A DNA stretch of 54,377 bases. It comes from Bacteroidota bacterium. GTDB lineage: Bacteria; Bacteroidota; Bacteroidia; CAIKAF01. The position numbers and the translations under genes were made by a program. The first letter of the stretch is position 1. Each line of letters starts with the position of its first letter. Shown piece by piece: positions 45,047 to 53,578 of this stretch. The notes beneath the pieces are model-generated. The model had not been told where the DNA came from. It saw only the letters and a program-made list of their open reading frames with translations, and ran no database searches. The DNA lies in contig JAEZEQ010000019.1 in the NCBI GenBank assembly GCA_023432985.1, positions 1 to 54,377 on the forward strand, read 5' to 3'.

Positions 45047-45090
45047 AATTTTTAATTTTCTGGTATATGCTATTTGTTTTTTTGAATGAG

Positions 45091-45121
45091 CAAAAGTAAC
45101 TAATTATAAAATCAATTACAA
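45091..45121 (-). promoter_or_regulatory. Promoter of sdhCAB
   Basis: TTG at 45121-45119, 20-base spacer, TACTTTTG at 45098-45091 on the minus strand, 44 bases before the sdhC ATG. Confidence 0.6.
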
Positions 45122-45209
45122 TTGAGCTTTTATACACTTCCTTATTTAGACTGAATCTAAATGACTCATGCAGCTTAGTATAAATAAAGCTTTTGAAGGG
45201 ATTTTGCCC

Positions 45210-46400
45210 TCATTTTGTATCCAAACCTGTATAGATTACCTGCCCCCTGTTTTTCTTTTTCCCGGTGCGGATTATGCCTCGCCATTTCCCGTTATGCCCC
45301 GGGAATTCACGTCCTCCGGCCAAAATTTCGCCACGCACTTCCAAGACGGCATTTTTTTGTACGTATATGGCCGTGCCCTCCATCATATATAGTTTGCCGT
45401 CTATACGCAATGTGCAATTCGGAGCTATTTGTATGTCTCTAAATGAACGATAATCAAAATCCCATATTTCATTTTGCGAAATTCTGTGTACGTAGGGACT
45501 ATAACCAGTGAAATATTTTCCGAAATTATACACCTGTATAGCCCTGTGCATACGCCCCATTTGCAAAGGCGAAATATAACATGCATCCCGTGTGCCACCC
45601 ATTATATTATTGGTGCAACTATTGTTGGGGTCACGCGTATCACATGCCCAGTGGGTATAATGGTAACATACATCATTGCCCCCGCTCGGCACGCAATTTA
45701 CCTGAGTGGAAGGCACAAAAACATCGTATAAAAAATCAGGATGCGATTTGCGCAGATACTCGGAATTATAGGGATGTGCCAGCATGAAATTATGCCCCAG
45801 TTCGTGCGCCAAATGTGCCGCCCAGGCATAATCACCCGTTTCCTCGGCTTCGTTGTTTAAGGTTACAATCCAATGGTCCGCATCCCGAAAGGTGGTGCCG
45901 CTGGCCTGACCAAAGGCACGATTATTAAAGCTCCCTCCTCCCGTTACATGTATGTTCATCGCATGCAATCGCTCGGGATAATATTGCGCCAAATGCTTGT
46001 TTAACTTATCGCCATGCTCTGTATTGGCCAAATGCAATGCCGAATCTCTATAAAAATAAATTCCCTCTAACTTAATACGGACCTTACTGTCGCGCAGACT
46101 CGGTACGCCTTCTATGGAATCGCTGGGCGCACAAACAAATTCATACAAATTATTGGTCCATTTCACAATTTGCTCCAAACGATTCCTATGCTCGGCATTG
46201 TCCTGCCAATTCCCGGTCCCGTCTTTCTTTTGCCAGAAATTCAGATTTATATGCAAGGTCAAAACCGGCGTCTCTTCATTGGGAATATAATGTTCCTGAC
46301 GTGCATATTGATTGCGCCATAAATCCGACTTGCGCAATTGTGCATAAACATCTGTACATGCATATACGAAAATGAATATGATGCATATACGTTTTTTCAT
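45210..46400 (-). CDS. Exported metzincin-like metalloprotease
   Basis: 396 residues. Signal peptide (MKKRICIIFIFVYACTDVYA, then QLRK). Zinc motif H199-E200-LG-H203-NFMLA-H209 has the three histidine ligands of HEXXHxxGxxH metzincins, but the Gly is Met. A Met-turn lies downstream in 'NNIMGGTRDACY'. The region 'TLHINLNFWQKKDGTGNW' is like the N-terminal strand of Bacteroidota M43-type proteases. The C-terminal 80 residues are a beta-rich module ('NCTLRIDGKLYMMEG') and not a T9SS domain. It probably acts in the periplasm. It is the third gene of a unit with the HipA-like kinase and DUF3037 protein; its ATG overlaps the preceding TGA in ATGA. Confidence 0.8.
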   Translation of the reverse strand: MKKRICIIFIFVYACTDVYAQLRKSDLWRNQYARQEHYIPNEETPVLTLHINLNFWQKKDGTGNWQDNAEHRNRLEQIVKWTNNLYEFVCAPSDSIEGVPSLRDSKVRIKLEGIYFYRDSALHLANTEHGDKLNKHLAQYYPERLHAMNIHVTGGGSFNNRAFGQASGTTFRDADHWIVTLNNEAEETGDYAWAAHLAHELGHNFMLAHPYNSEYLRKSHPDFLYDVFVPSTQVNCVPSGGNDVCYHYTHWACDTRDPNNSCTNNIMGGTRDACYISPLQMGRMHRAIQVYNFGKYFTGYSPYVHRISQNEIWDFDYRSFRDIQIAPNCTLRIDGKLYMMEGTAIYVQKNAVLEVRGEILAGGREFPGHNGKWRGIIRTGKKKNRGQVIYTGLDTK

Positions 46401-46801
46401 GATTCGGGTAGGCTTACCATTTTCTGAAATATTTTCTCCAGACTTTCAGCGGGATTACTGCTCATGCCAACATGCGGACGAGATGTCTGTATAATCGATG
46501 AACGCTGGGCTGTAAGCCAACGAAAACGAGAAGCGGCATCCTCTTTGCCTAAAGGTCCGGCCCCGGATAATCCATGCGCAATCTTTTCAAAAGCCGCCAT
46601 ATTATCTCTTAAACATTCTATATCTAAATCCGGATCTAATTGTTTAAGTCGCTCTGCATTAATTTCATATTTCATGCCGATAAATACCGGCGATTTACAA
46701 AATACAATCACCCCTATATTCATAAATTCCTCACGCTCTACACGGGGAACTATTCGAATTACCGCATATTCATAAACACTCTTTTGCATAGATAGCTTCA
46801 T
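46397..46801 (-). CDS. DUF3037 protein
   Basis: 134 residues (130 from the second Met). 'YEYAVIRIVPRVEREEFMNI' and 'GVIVFCKSPVFIGMKYEINAERLKQLDPDLD' match DUF3037, whose function is unknown. In other genomes it often stands next to a HipA-like kinase, as it does here: its first 32 bases overlap the kinase gene. Ends 'SSNPAESLEKIFQKMVSLPE', a likely helix. A role as substrate, inhibitor or antitoxin of the kinase is a guess from the arrangement. Confidence 0.85.
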   Translation of the reverse strand: MKLSMQKSVYEYAVIRIVPRVEREEFMNIGVIVFCKSPVFIGMKYEINAERLKQLDPDLDIECLRDNMAAFEKIAHGLSGAGPLGKEDAASRFRWLTAQRSSIIQTSRPHVGMSSNPAESLEKIFQKMVSLPES

Positions 46802-47567
46802 TTATGAACAAGTCTGTCCGGTTTAACCTGTGAAGGAAATAGGAAATATATACTTCTCTGATTTCATTTTCGTTTAAATCGATATCTGTATATTGTAATA
46901 GTGTATCCGGCATGGCATATACAAGGTCTCTAAGTACTTCTTCGCTCAATATGCTTTTGGCAAATTGGTCGAATTTCCTGATTTCTTCAGCATCGAGTAA
47001 TGGCAAAAGGACATGATCTTTTACGTAGGGGAATGTGGATTCGGCAGCCTTTTTCCAATCGCTCCAACTGTGGTGAAAATAAAGGGATGCACCATGATCT
47101 ATGAGCCATACTTCTTTATTCCAAACCAGCATATTTGTATTTCTGAAACTGCGGTCTATATTGTTCAACATAGCATCGAGCCAAATGACGGAGGAGGCCA
47201 GGGCTTTATCGGGCACAAAGACGATCGGATCAAAATTGACTGCGCCCGAAAGATAGTGCAAGCCTATATTCAAGCCCTGACTATTTTTCAATAAATCTTG
47301 TATTTCTTCGTCTCCTTCGCTTCTACCAAAGGCTTCATCGAGGGTACCCCAGACCAATTCGGGCACTTTAAACCCCAACAAACGGGCCAGTTCTGACCCT
47401 ATATACTCGGCCACCAAAGCTTTTACGCCATGTCCCGCTCCTCTGAATTTAATCACATATAAAAAGCCGTCATCGGCTTCGGCTATGGCCGGAAGCGAAC
47501 CTCCCTCGCGAAGCGGAGTTATATAGCGCACAATTTGTACATGCCGTATTTCTCTCATTTTACTCAT
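46770..47567 (-). CDS. HipA-like kinase (HipA_2 type)
   Basis: 265 residues, shorter than HipA (440) because the N-terminal subdomain is absent. Kinase residues are present: K40 in 'FLYVIKFRG' for ATP, E54 or E59 in 'VAEYIGSELARLLG', the catalytic-loop 'NNIDRSFRNTN' (D138, N145) and metal-binding D157 in 'LIDHG'. The pattern matches the short HipA-like kinases (HipA_2) usually found with DUF3037. No HipB-like DNA-binding protein is nearby. A protein or small-molecule phosphotransferase is likely; the target is unknown. It overlaps the DUF3037 gene by 32 bases. TACCTTTG ends six bases before the first ATG; a second ATG three codons on is an alternative start. Confidence 0.85.
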   Translation of the reverse strand: MSKMREIRHVQIVRYITPLREGGSLPAIAEADDGFLYVIKFRGAGHGVKALVAEYIGSELARLLGFKVPELVWGTLDEAFGRSEGDEEIQDLLKNSQGLNIGLHYLSGAVNFDPIVFVPDKALASSVIWLDAMLNNIDRSFRNTNMLVWNKEVWLIDHGASLYFHHSWSDWKKAAESTFPYVKDHVLLPLLDAEEIRKFDQFAKSILSEEVLRDLVYAMPDTLLQYTDIDLNENEIREVYISYFLHRLNRTDLFINEAIYAKECL

Positions 47568-47573
47568 CCTTTA

Positions 47574-47605
47574 CAAAGGTATTTTTTTAGCCTCAGTTGC
47601 CACAA
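47574..47605 (-). promoter_or_regulatory. Promoter of the kinase-DUF3037-protease unit
   Basis: TACCTTTG at 47581-47574 on the minus strand, exact -7 consensus, with TTG at 47605-47603, 21 bases upstream. It is so near the ATG at 47567 that the leader is at most a few bases. Confidence 0.6.
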
Positions 47606-47667
47606 TTTTGGGCAATTATTTATGCATTTTCATTCTATTTACTACCTTTATATTTAAATTATTTCCC

Positions 47668-48963
47668 ATGAATATACGTTATAATCCTATAGATAGAAAT
47701 CTATTTATCGATAACCGAAAAAGATTGGCCGCCCAATTGAAAAAAAATGCAGTAGCCATTATTCACTCCAATGATGTATATCCCAAAAATGGAGATGGCA
47801 CGCATAATTTTTATCAAAATTCCGATTTATTTTGGCTTAGTGGTATAGATCAGGAAAAATCTATAGTGGTCATAGCCCCTGATGCATACAAGGAAGGGCA
47901 TCGCGAAATTTTATTCGTACTCGAAACCAATGACGAAATTGCGGTTTGGGAAGGATATAAATATACGAAAGAGGATGCCCGTAAAATCAGCGGTATTGAT
48001 ACGGTATACTGGACGCATGAGTTCGACCGCGTTATGCAGGAATTGCTTATCCGTAACGAATATATTTATATCAATTCGAACGAGAATATACGCGCAGGAG
48101 CCGAAACGGAAACAAGAGATGCAAGAGCTTACAAAAGTTTAAAGGGAAAATTCCCCTTGCATAAATACGAAAGACTGGCTCCCCTATTCGATGCCTTAAG
48201 GTCGGTGAAACACAGTATAGAGGTAGAATTGCTGCAACATGCATGCAAAATTACCGAAGACGCTTTCCGCCGTGTATTGGCATTTACTAAACCCGGGGTT
48301 TATGAATATGAAATTGAAGCCGAAATTACACATGAGTTTATTCGTCAAAGATCGGGCGGACACGCCTATCAACCCATTATAGCATCGGGAAAAAATTCCT
48401 GTATTCTACACTATAATGCCAATAATCAAATCTGTAAGGATGGCGATATTATCTTGTTCGACTGGGGTGCAGAATATGCCCATTATGTAGCCGATATGAG
48501 TCGCACCATTCCGGTAAACGGCACTTTTACCCCGCGTCAAAAAGAGGTATATAATGCCGTTCTCGACACTTTTTATTTTGCTAAAGCGCTCTTGGTTCCC
48601 GGTACTATTTATGCCGAATATGAAAAGGAAATCGGACAATTTATGACTTCAAAATTGATCGATTTAAAACTGATTTCTAAACAGGATGTGGCCAATCAAA
48701 ATCCGAACTGGCCCGCCTATAAAAAGTATTTTATGCATGGCACTTCGCATTTTATCGGACTCGATGTGCATGATGTGGGAAATAGAGATAAACCTATGCA
48801 AGCCGGAAATCTCTTTTCGTGCGAACCGGGCATTTATATCCCTGAAGAAAATATAGGTATACGTCTCGAAAATAATATCTTGCTCACAAAAAACGGGAAT
48901 ATAGACCTTATGGAAAACATTCCCATTCAAGCCGACGAAATCGAATCTTTAATGCATAGCTAA
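47668..48963 (+). CDS. pepP: Xaa-Pro aminopeptidase, M24 (pita-bread) family
   Basis: 431 residues from the ATG at 47668; the extension to 47608 crosses promoter-like sequence. The N-terminal domain ('NFYQNSDLFWLSGIDQEKS') is the aminopeptidase P type. Metal ligands are D265 and D276 ('FDWGAEYAHYVADMSRT'), H361 ('GTSHFIGLDVHDVG'), E386 ('CEPGIYI') and E401 ('IRLENN'). It removes an N-terminal residue preceding proline, in the cytoplasm. A TACCTTTA at 47643-47650 may be its -7. It is divergent from the kinase operon and ends in a terminator with a UUCG loop. Confidence 0.93.
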   Translation: MNIRYNPIDRNLFIDNRKRLAAQLKKNAVAIIHSNDVYPKNGDGTHNFYQNSDLFWLSGIDQEKSIVVIAPDAYKEGHREILFVLETNDEIAVWEGYKYTKEDARKISGIDTVYWTHEFDRVMQELLIRNEYIYINSNENIRAGAETETRDARAYKSLKGKFPLHKYERLAPLFDALRSVKHSIEVELLQHACKITEDAFRRVLAFTKPGVYEYEIEAEITHEFIRQRSGGHAYQPIIASGKNSCILHYNANNQICKDGDIILFDWGAEYAHYVADMSRTIPVNGTFTPRQKEVYNAVLDTFYFAKALLVPGTIYAEYEKEIGQFMTSKLIDLKLISKQDVANQNPNWPAYKKYFMHGTSHFIGLDVHDVGNRDKPMQAGNLFSCEPGIYIPEENIGIRLENNILLTKNGNIDLMENIPIQADEIESLMHS

Positions 48964-48969
48964 TTTTTT

Positions 48970-48995
48970 AAAAGTCTCTTCGGAGGCTTTTTTTT
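48970..48995 (+). terminator. Terminator of pepP with UUCG loop
   Basis: AAAAGTCTC (48970-48978), loop TTCG closed by C-G, GAGGCTTTT (48983-48991) with one U-G pair, then T run. Its T run touches the end of the convergent CPBP gene. Confidence 0.85.
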
Positions 48996-49746
48996 ATAGT
49001 AAGCCTCTATGCCACATGGAAAGAAAATCCATACTCATGGCCACCATGATATGTAAAAATACCCCACCCCAAATGCTATTGGTTTTATAACTTAAATGCC
49101 CCAATACAAATCCGGCCAATATACTCCCTATACATTCCGGTAAAGGTTTCGAAAAATGTATCATTACATAAGGCAATAAGGAGAAATAGACCGAATTTAT
49201 TCCCAATTTATGCTTTGTGGAGTGAATTAAAAATCCTCTAAAAAAAAACTCTACGCCTACAAACTGCAATGCATACAAGACTTCCCAACTCAGCCCCTGC
49301 CACCAAAAAGCACCGCCATCGCTGTAGCGATAAAAGGGATAAGATGCCTGGAATTCCTCCTGAAACGAAATAATAAAAACAGGAATCAGCATAAACATCA
49401 ACATAAGGACATATAGGGCGTAACTTCCTTTGTCGGGCCGCTTTAATCCCATTTCCTTAAGCTGCATTCCCGGCGAAAAAGCTATATATACAGCCGGAAT
49501 AAGTATATAGGCTATATTGCTGATTATGGCCCAAATATAGAGTTGGGTAGACTCTGCAAAAAGAAGTAAAGCCAGTTCTTTCTTTTGTTTTTCCAAAAGC
49601 CAAAATCCGATTTTTTTGAAGGGAATCAAGTCGGCATAAAATTCTATACCAATTAGAGAAATAGCGGCTATTAAAACTGTATGAAACAATTTGTCTTTTC
49701 GGTAAGACCAAATGGGAATAAAATATTCATTTATTATAAAACGCAT
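48994..49746 (-). CDS. CPBP-family membrane protein, degenerate first motif
   Basis: 250 residues with about seven membrane segments. Motif 1 of CPBP (Abi) intramembrane proteases, normally EExxxR, reads 'VEFFFRGF' here, so the first Glu is Val. Motif 2 is 'LPYVMIHFSK' and motif 3 'GGVFLHIMVA', with the expected His in each. Family members cleave prenylated or membrane peptides, but loss of one Glu casts doubt on activity. The ATG follows directly on the T run of the S1C gene terminator, with no leader, suggesting a disturbed upstream region or a leaderless start. Confidence 0.75.
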   Translation of the reverse strand: MRFIINEYFIPIWSYRKDKLFHTVLIAAISLIGIEFYADLIPFKKIGFWLLEKQKKELALLLFAESTQLYIWAIISNIAYILIPAVYIAFSPGMQLKEMGLKRPDKGSYALYVLMLMFMLIPVFIISFQEEFQASYPFYRYSDGGAFWWQGLSWEVLYALQFVGVEFFFRGFLIHSTKHKLGINSVYFSLLPYVMIHFSKPLPECIGSILAGFVLGHLSYKTNSIWGGVFLHIMVAMSMDFLSMWHRGLL

Positions 49747-49779
49747 AAAAAAAAGGCAGCCTGTTTAGAGACTGCCTTT
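49747..49779 (-). terminator. Terminator of the S1C gene
   Basis: AAAGGCAG/CTGCCTTT arms in minus-strand RNA with a 12-base loop, then eight T. It is the first copy of the 59-bp direct repeat and lies 22 bases after the stop. Confidence 0.8.
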
Positions 49780-49806
49780 CAAATATAAAAGTATTTTCTA
49801 TTATTT
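49748..49806. repeat. 59-bp direct repeat, copy 1
   Basis: Identical over 59 bases to 51566-51624. It holds the final Lys codon, TAA stop and terminator of the S1C protease gene. Confidence 0.97.
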
Positions 49807-51429
49807 ATAGTAAACCTTTAGGTAATCTTTTACCAGGTGCGAAGGGATAGCAAATCCAATTCCCTCTATACGTGAGCCGGAAATTTTTGAAGAAATAATT
49901 CCAAATAAACGACCATCTTGCTTACTAAACATTGGGCCACCGCTATTACCCGGAGAAATGGCAATATTTAACTGCAATAACTCAATCCCATCATAATTCC
50001 TTTCATTGGATAAAACACCCATGGAGAGCGAGCTTCCTAATTGGGCTGAAACAGGCGTACCTACTGCATAAATTTCATCAAGTAATTCGTATTCCTTTTT
50101 GTCGTTGAGAAGGAAAGCTTTTTCAAAAGTTGTATCTACTTTCACTAATGCAATATCATTATATGGTTCCGATCTTACAACTTGACCTTTCAATTCGGCA
50201 CCATCAGGCATAACAACTGTGAATTGATCAAAAAACCCGGATTTTTGTCCGGCAATCACATGATAATTCGTCAGTATATATCCATCTTCTGTGATGGCAA
50301 ATCCTGATCCATGCCCTTTATTATCACTTAATTTTATGGTAACGGTAGCCTTTAGCGCATCTTTTGCCGACTGTACAACCGAAACCGGACGAGTCAACTC
50401 CAATGTATCCTCTTTAACAGTCTCGTGCTCGGTAATGGCTATGTGCTTTTTGAACTCTTTCGTTTCATAAAGTGCATAAAATGAATTGTTCACTGCGTCT
50501 TGTAGGGCTGTTGCAAAATTATCTTCTTTTTTAACGTAAGCGCTTGAATAGGCAGGAATTACAAAAAAATCGGAATATTCACTGATACGCAGGGAGTCCA
50601 ACGTTTGTCCAAATAAATTTTTGAATTTCCAATCAATATCAAAACGGATTGTATACATTACACTTGATCCGGCTTTGGAATAAATATTGAACAAAGCACC
50701 ACCAACTATTGTTGATTCTAATCCTAATATATTATGCTTATTTCTTAATACTGTTCCCGTCGTATCGAGATATTTTGCTTTTTTCAATGTCTCTATAATT
50801 CCTTCACTAAATTTGGAATCCTCCATGTCAATTACCTTCGATTCGGTAAGTGTGGAAGGAGAATTTCTTCTCTTATCCAATTTTTCATCAAATGCATATT
50901 CTTTTTCTTCGGCTTTTGCCATTTCTTCGAATATATGCTGATGGTACTTCACTTTTATGGTTCGAAAGTGCTTAGTAAAATCTGAAGACTTTACTTTTGT
51001 TCCCAAATAATAAATCTCTTTTTCGTTTTGATTTCGAGTGGGATTTAATTTAGCATTATTGAAAGTGTATTCTTTATTATAACTCCAAAATCTGGAGTTT
51101 CTTCCAAGTGCAAACATCATTGGATAAATTGCGGCTACATCTAAAGGCATTAAAATATACCATGCAGTGGTTCGCTTTGCAGGGGCCATTACATAATTTG
51201 CCGTTTTTTTGTTGGGTGAAACTATGGTAACCGGCGCAAATCCTTGTTTACGAACTTTCTTCACTTTCACAGTTTCTCCTTCGCCAACCAGCTCGTTTGC
51301 TACATAAACTTTTGCTTCAGGATCTTCTGAATGAATTGTAATGTTCCTCTGGCTAGCGGGTATAAACATAATAGTACAGGATGTCAAAAGCGCCAACATC
51401 CCGAAAGCTGATATTGCTAGTTTTTTCAT
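49801..51429 (-). CDS. Lipoprotein with trypsin-like (S1C) protease domain
   Basis: 542 residues from the ATG at 51429; upstream frame to 51480 overlaps the promoter. Lipobox 'LALLTSC' gives membrane anchoring. Residues 25-130 carry a PEGA-like carrier strand pattern ('ITIHSEDPEAKVYVANELVG', 'RKQGFAPVTI') and one hydrophobic stretch (about 108-128, 'YILMPLDVAAIYPMMFALG'). The C-terminal 190 residues are a DegP-type chymotrypsin fold: H390 ('NYHVI'), D425 ('NDIALVKV'), S496 ('PGNSGGP'), all intact. There is no PDZ domain. It probably degrades or processes periplasmic proteins. The whole unit, promoter included, lies between two perfect 59-bp direct repeats. Confidence 0.85.
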   Translation of the reverse strand: MKKLAISAFGMLALLTSCTIMFIPASQRNITIHSEDPEAKVYVANELVGEGETVKVKKVRKQGFAPVTIVSPNKKTANYVMAPAKRTTAWYILMPLDVAAIYPMMFALGRNSRFWSYNKEYTFNNAKLNPTRNQNEKEIYYLGTKVKSSDFTKHFRTIKVKYHQHIFEEMAKAEEKEYAFDEKLDKRRNSPSTLTESKVIDMEDSKFSEGIIETLKKAKYLDTTGTVLRNKHNILGLESTIVGGALFNIYSKAGSSVMYTIRFDIDWKFKNLFGQTLDSLRISEYSDFFVIPAYSSAYVKKEDNFATALQDAVNNSFYALYETKEFKKHIAITEHETVKEDTLELTRPVSVVQSAKDALKATVTIKLSDNKGHGSGFAITEDGYILTNYHVIAGQKSGFFDQFTVVMPDGAELKGQVVRSEPYNDIALVKVDTTFEKAFLLNDKKEYELLDEIYAVGTPVSAQLGSSLSMGVLSNERNYDGIELLQLNIAISPGNSGGPMFSKQDGRLFGIISSKISGSRIEGIGFAIPSHLVKDYLKVYYK

Positions 51430-51461
51430 AGTGTTAATTAGTTTTAGTTTTAAATTTCGGG

Positions 51462-51469
51462 CAAAGGTA
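51462..51469 (-). promoter_or_regulatory. -7 element of the S1C gene
   Basis: TACCTTTG on the minus strand, 32 bases before the ATG at 51429. No TTG at the ideal distance was found. Confidence 0.5.
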
Positions 51470-51565
51470 TAAAAAAACACAAATCATCATTCTCTATTAA
51501 TATTTTCACCAGCCATTTATAATTAAAAAAACTCAAGATTCAATCAAAACTCAACTTAATCCCAT

Positions 51566-51597
51566 AAAAAAAGGCAGCCTGTTTAGAGACTGCCTTT
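51566..51597 (-). terminator. Terminator of the Calx-beta T9SS gene
   Basis: Same AAAGGCAG/CTGCCTTT hairpin as the terminator at 49747-49779, here followed by seven T on the minus strand, 22 bases after the stop at 51619. Confidence 0.8.
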
Positions 51598-51624
51598 CAA
51601 ATATAAAAGTATTTTCTATTATTT
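51566..51624. repeat. 59-bp direct repeat, copy 2
   Basis: Perfect copy of 49748-49806. It starts in the last Lys codon of the T9SS gene and includes the stop and terminator; the sequence on either side differs. Confidence 0.97.
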
Positions 51625-53556
51625 CACCACAAACTGTGTATGGAATGATCCTTGATTTCCTTCTACACGAATATGATAAATTCCTGGTTTGAATGAAGCA
51701 AAATCTTCGGTGATTAAATTATTTCCTGCATGCAATTGTATATTTTTTACAAATACACGCTTTCCACTCATATCAATTACCGACATATTGTATGCACCCG
51801 CATTTTGAACAAAGGCAATCATATTAAATGCTCCTTCCGTCGGATTCGGGAATACACGCAATGCATCTTTCAGACTTTCTTCTGTAGATGTATTGATGAT
51901 AATATCCTCTGACTTACGAGGAATAATTTGATATCCATTTGTAAATGGTGCAGTAGTGGAAGTGGCAAACTGAGATCCAATTCCGATTACATCGAAGAAG
52001 GTATTTGGTGCTGCCAAACTGATTGCGGTAGTATTGGCTTCAATACGTATGGAATAGCTACCATTTCCGTTTGTAGCGGTAACATTAAAGCTTCCTCCAC
52101 CTGTAGTCCAGTCATTGATATTGGTCAAATTCAACCCATTCACACGAATAAGTTCGCTCTCTGTTTGCTCGCCCAATGCAGCAACTATTACTTCGGGAGC
52201 GGGAACGTTAGAAGAACCGGCTAAAATCACGGTATCTACAAAAGTCATTTGTGCTAAACCTCTAAACACGCCAACTTCACCACGAACGATTACTGAATCG
52301 CCTTCCGAAACGGCATAACCAAAGTTCTCAGCCGGAGCAAATACGCCCATACCGGCTGTTTTATCGTTGATATAAAACTGCAATCCGCTTGTTCTCAAAT
52401 TCACTCCATATACAGTACCGCGTACTTCACATTTTACGCCTAATGAATCGGGCTCACCATCGCCGTTTGCACCACGCACTATGGCAATAGGATAAACAGG
52501 TAAAGCAGCAACTTCGTCATCTACAACTGTAAAGGTAAGTATAGAATCGCTATGCAAAATCATAGGCGCACTCGGATTTCTCAAAGCAAATTCGAATACT
52601 TTATTCCCATCTAATAATGCATTATCGGTTATGTTAACCGTAACACTTGCATTGGCAACACCGGGTGTAAAGTTCACTGTTTGCGTTGTATAATTTCCTA
52701 TATCTGCCGCATTTCCCGTTTTCAACACCACATCTACACTAAAGGCAGTGGAGGGACTAATGGGACCATGTGAAACGCTGATTGCAGCCGTTCCCGCATT
52801 TTCTGCAACACTTTGTGTAGTGTTCGTAAAGCGAGCCAATGTATCAACAGGACCAACAGCCGGTTGTGTTGTGAAGGAGATGCTCAAATCGTCCACAGCC
52901 AATCCGTCGTCAGAACCGGGGCCGTTAAAATCTACAAAACGAATCCATAAGCCGGCTCCTGGGTTAACCGTCAAACCCGAAATCGAACTACTTAATGCGG
53001 TTTTATTTGCGGTTAAATTCCCATCTAAAGCACCCGCTGCAGCAGCAGTATTCGGAGTAAAGAATGACAATGCATTCACTTTAGTCCAGGTTCCTGTGGT
53101 AAGCGAACTCGCATCTGAAGAGTATTCAAAAAACAAAGAATCTACATTTCCCGCAGTCCCTTTTCTCCATTGTTCGCCTACATAATTTAATGTAAAACCG
53201 GTAATTTGCTCACCCGTATTGTTCGCAAATGAAGTCCCATAAACCGAAATCAATGAACCGGAACGTATTGATCCTAATGCTCTGTCCGTACTGGAATTTG
53301 TCCCATAAGAATAGGTATTCCCGGTATTGGAGCTTCCGTCATTGGCTTTGTACAATTCATCATCTTGACTACCTCCGCCAGTTTCATCTAAAAACCAACT
53401 GATTCCACTCAAAGACCACCCCGTTATATTGGTATGGTCTGATTCCAACAAGTCGAAATTCTGATTATATACAGGGTTCGACGTTGTCAGGGAGACCTGC
53501 GCAAAGGCACTTGTCGCAAAGATCCCACTTACAATAAGGTAAATTACTTTTTTCAT
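51619..53556 (-). CDS. T9SS protein with Calx-beta and OB-like domains
   Basis: 645 residues. Signal peptide (MKKVIYLIVSGIFATSAFAQ). Residues 25-235 form a jelly-roll-like part ('VYNQNFDLLES', 'NNTGEQITGFTLNYVGEQW', 'LAVDDLSISF'), typical of surface proteins that bind sugars or DNA. Residues 245-345 are a Calx-beta motif with 'SVAENAGTAAISVSHG' and 'VTVNITDNALLDGNKVFEF'. Residues 355-560 resemble the OB-fold domains that accompany secreted nucleases ('CEVRGTVYGVNL', 'GDSVIVRGEVGVFRGLAQMT'). The T9SS sorting domain ends the protein ('LRVFPNPTEGAFNMIAFV', 'SVIDMSGKRVF'). It lies 22 bases after the endonuclease I gene, so a nuclease-helper role is plausible but inferred. Confidence 0.85.
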   Translation of the reverse strand: MKKVIYLIVSGIFATSAFAQVSLTTSNPVYNQNFDLLESDHTNITGWSLSGISWFLDETGGGSQDDELYKANDGSSNTGNTYSYGTNSSTDRALGSIRSGSLISVYGTSFANNTGEQITGFTLNYVGEQWRKGTAGNVDSLFFEYSSDASSLTTGTWTKVNALSFFTPNTAAAAGALDGNLTANKTALSSSISGLTVNPGAGLWIRFVDFNGPGSDDGLAVDDLSISFTTQPAVGPVDTLARFTNTTQSVAENAGTAAISVSHGPISPSTAFSVDVVLKTGNAADIGNYTTQTVNFTPGVANASVTVNITDNALLDGNKVFEFALRNPSAPMILHSDSILTFTVVDDEVAALPVYPIAIVRGANGDGEPDSLGVKCEVRGTVYGVNLRTSGLQFYINDKTAGMGVFAPAENFGYAVSEGDSVIVRGEVGVFRGLAQMTFVDTVILAGSSNVPAPEVIVAALGEQTESELIRVNGLNLTNINDWTTGGGSFNVTATNGNGSYSIRIEANTTAISLAAPNTFFDVIGIGSQFATSTTAPFTNGYQIIPRKSEDIIINTSTEESLKDALRVFPNPTEGAFNMIAFVQNAGAYNMSVIDMSGKRVFVKNIQLHAGNNLITEDFASFKPGIYHIRVEGNQGSFHTQFVVK

Positions 53557-53578
53557 TTTTTTGTTGTTTTAAACGTTT

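Noticed and set aside
46770..47567. Classical HipBA toxin-antitoxin locus
   Set aside because: The kinase lacks the HipA N-terminal domain and no HipB-type helix-turn-helix gene is adjacent.
49748..51624. Integron cassette array
   Set aside because: Repeats are ordinary terminators with long simple stems; no integrase or attC core sites are seen.
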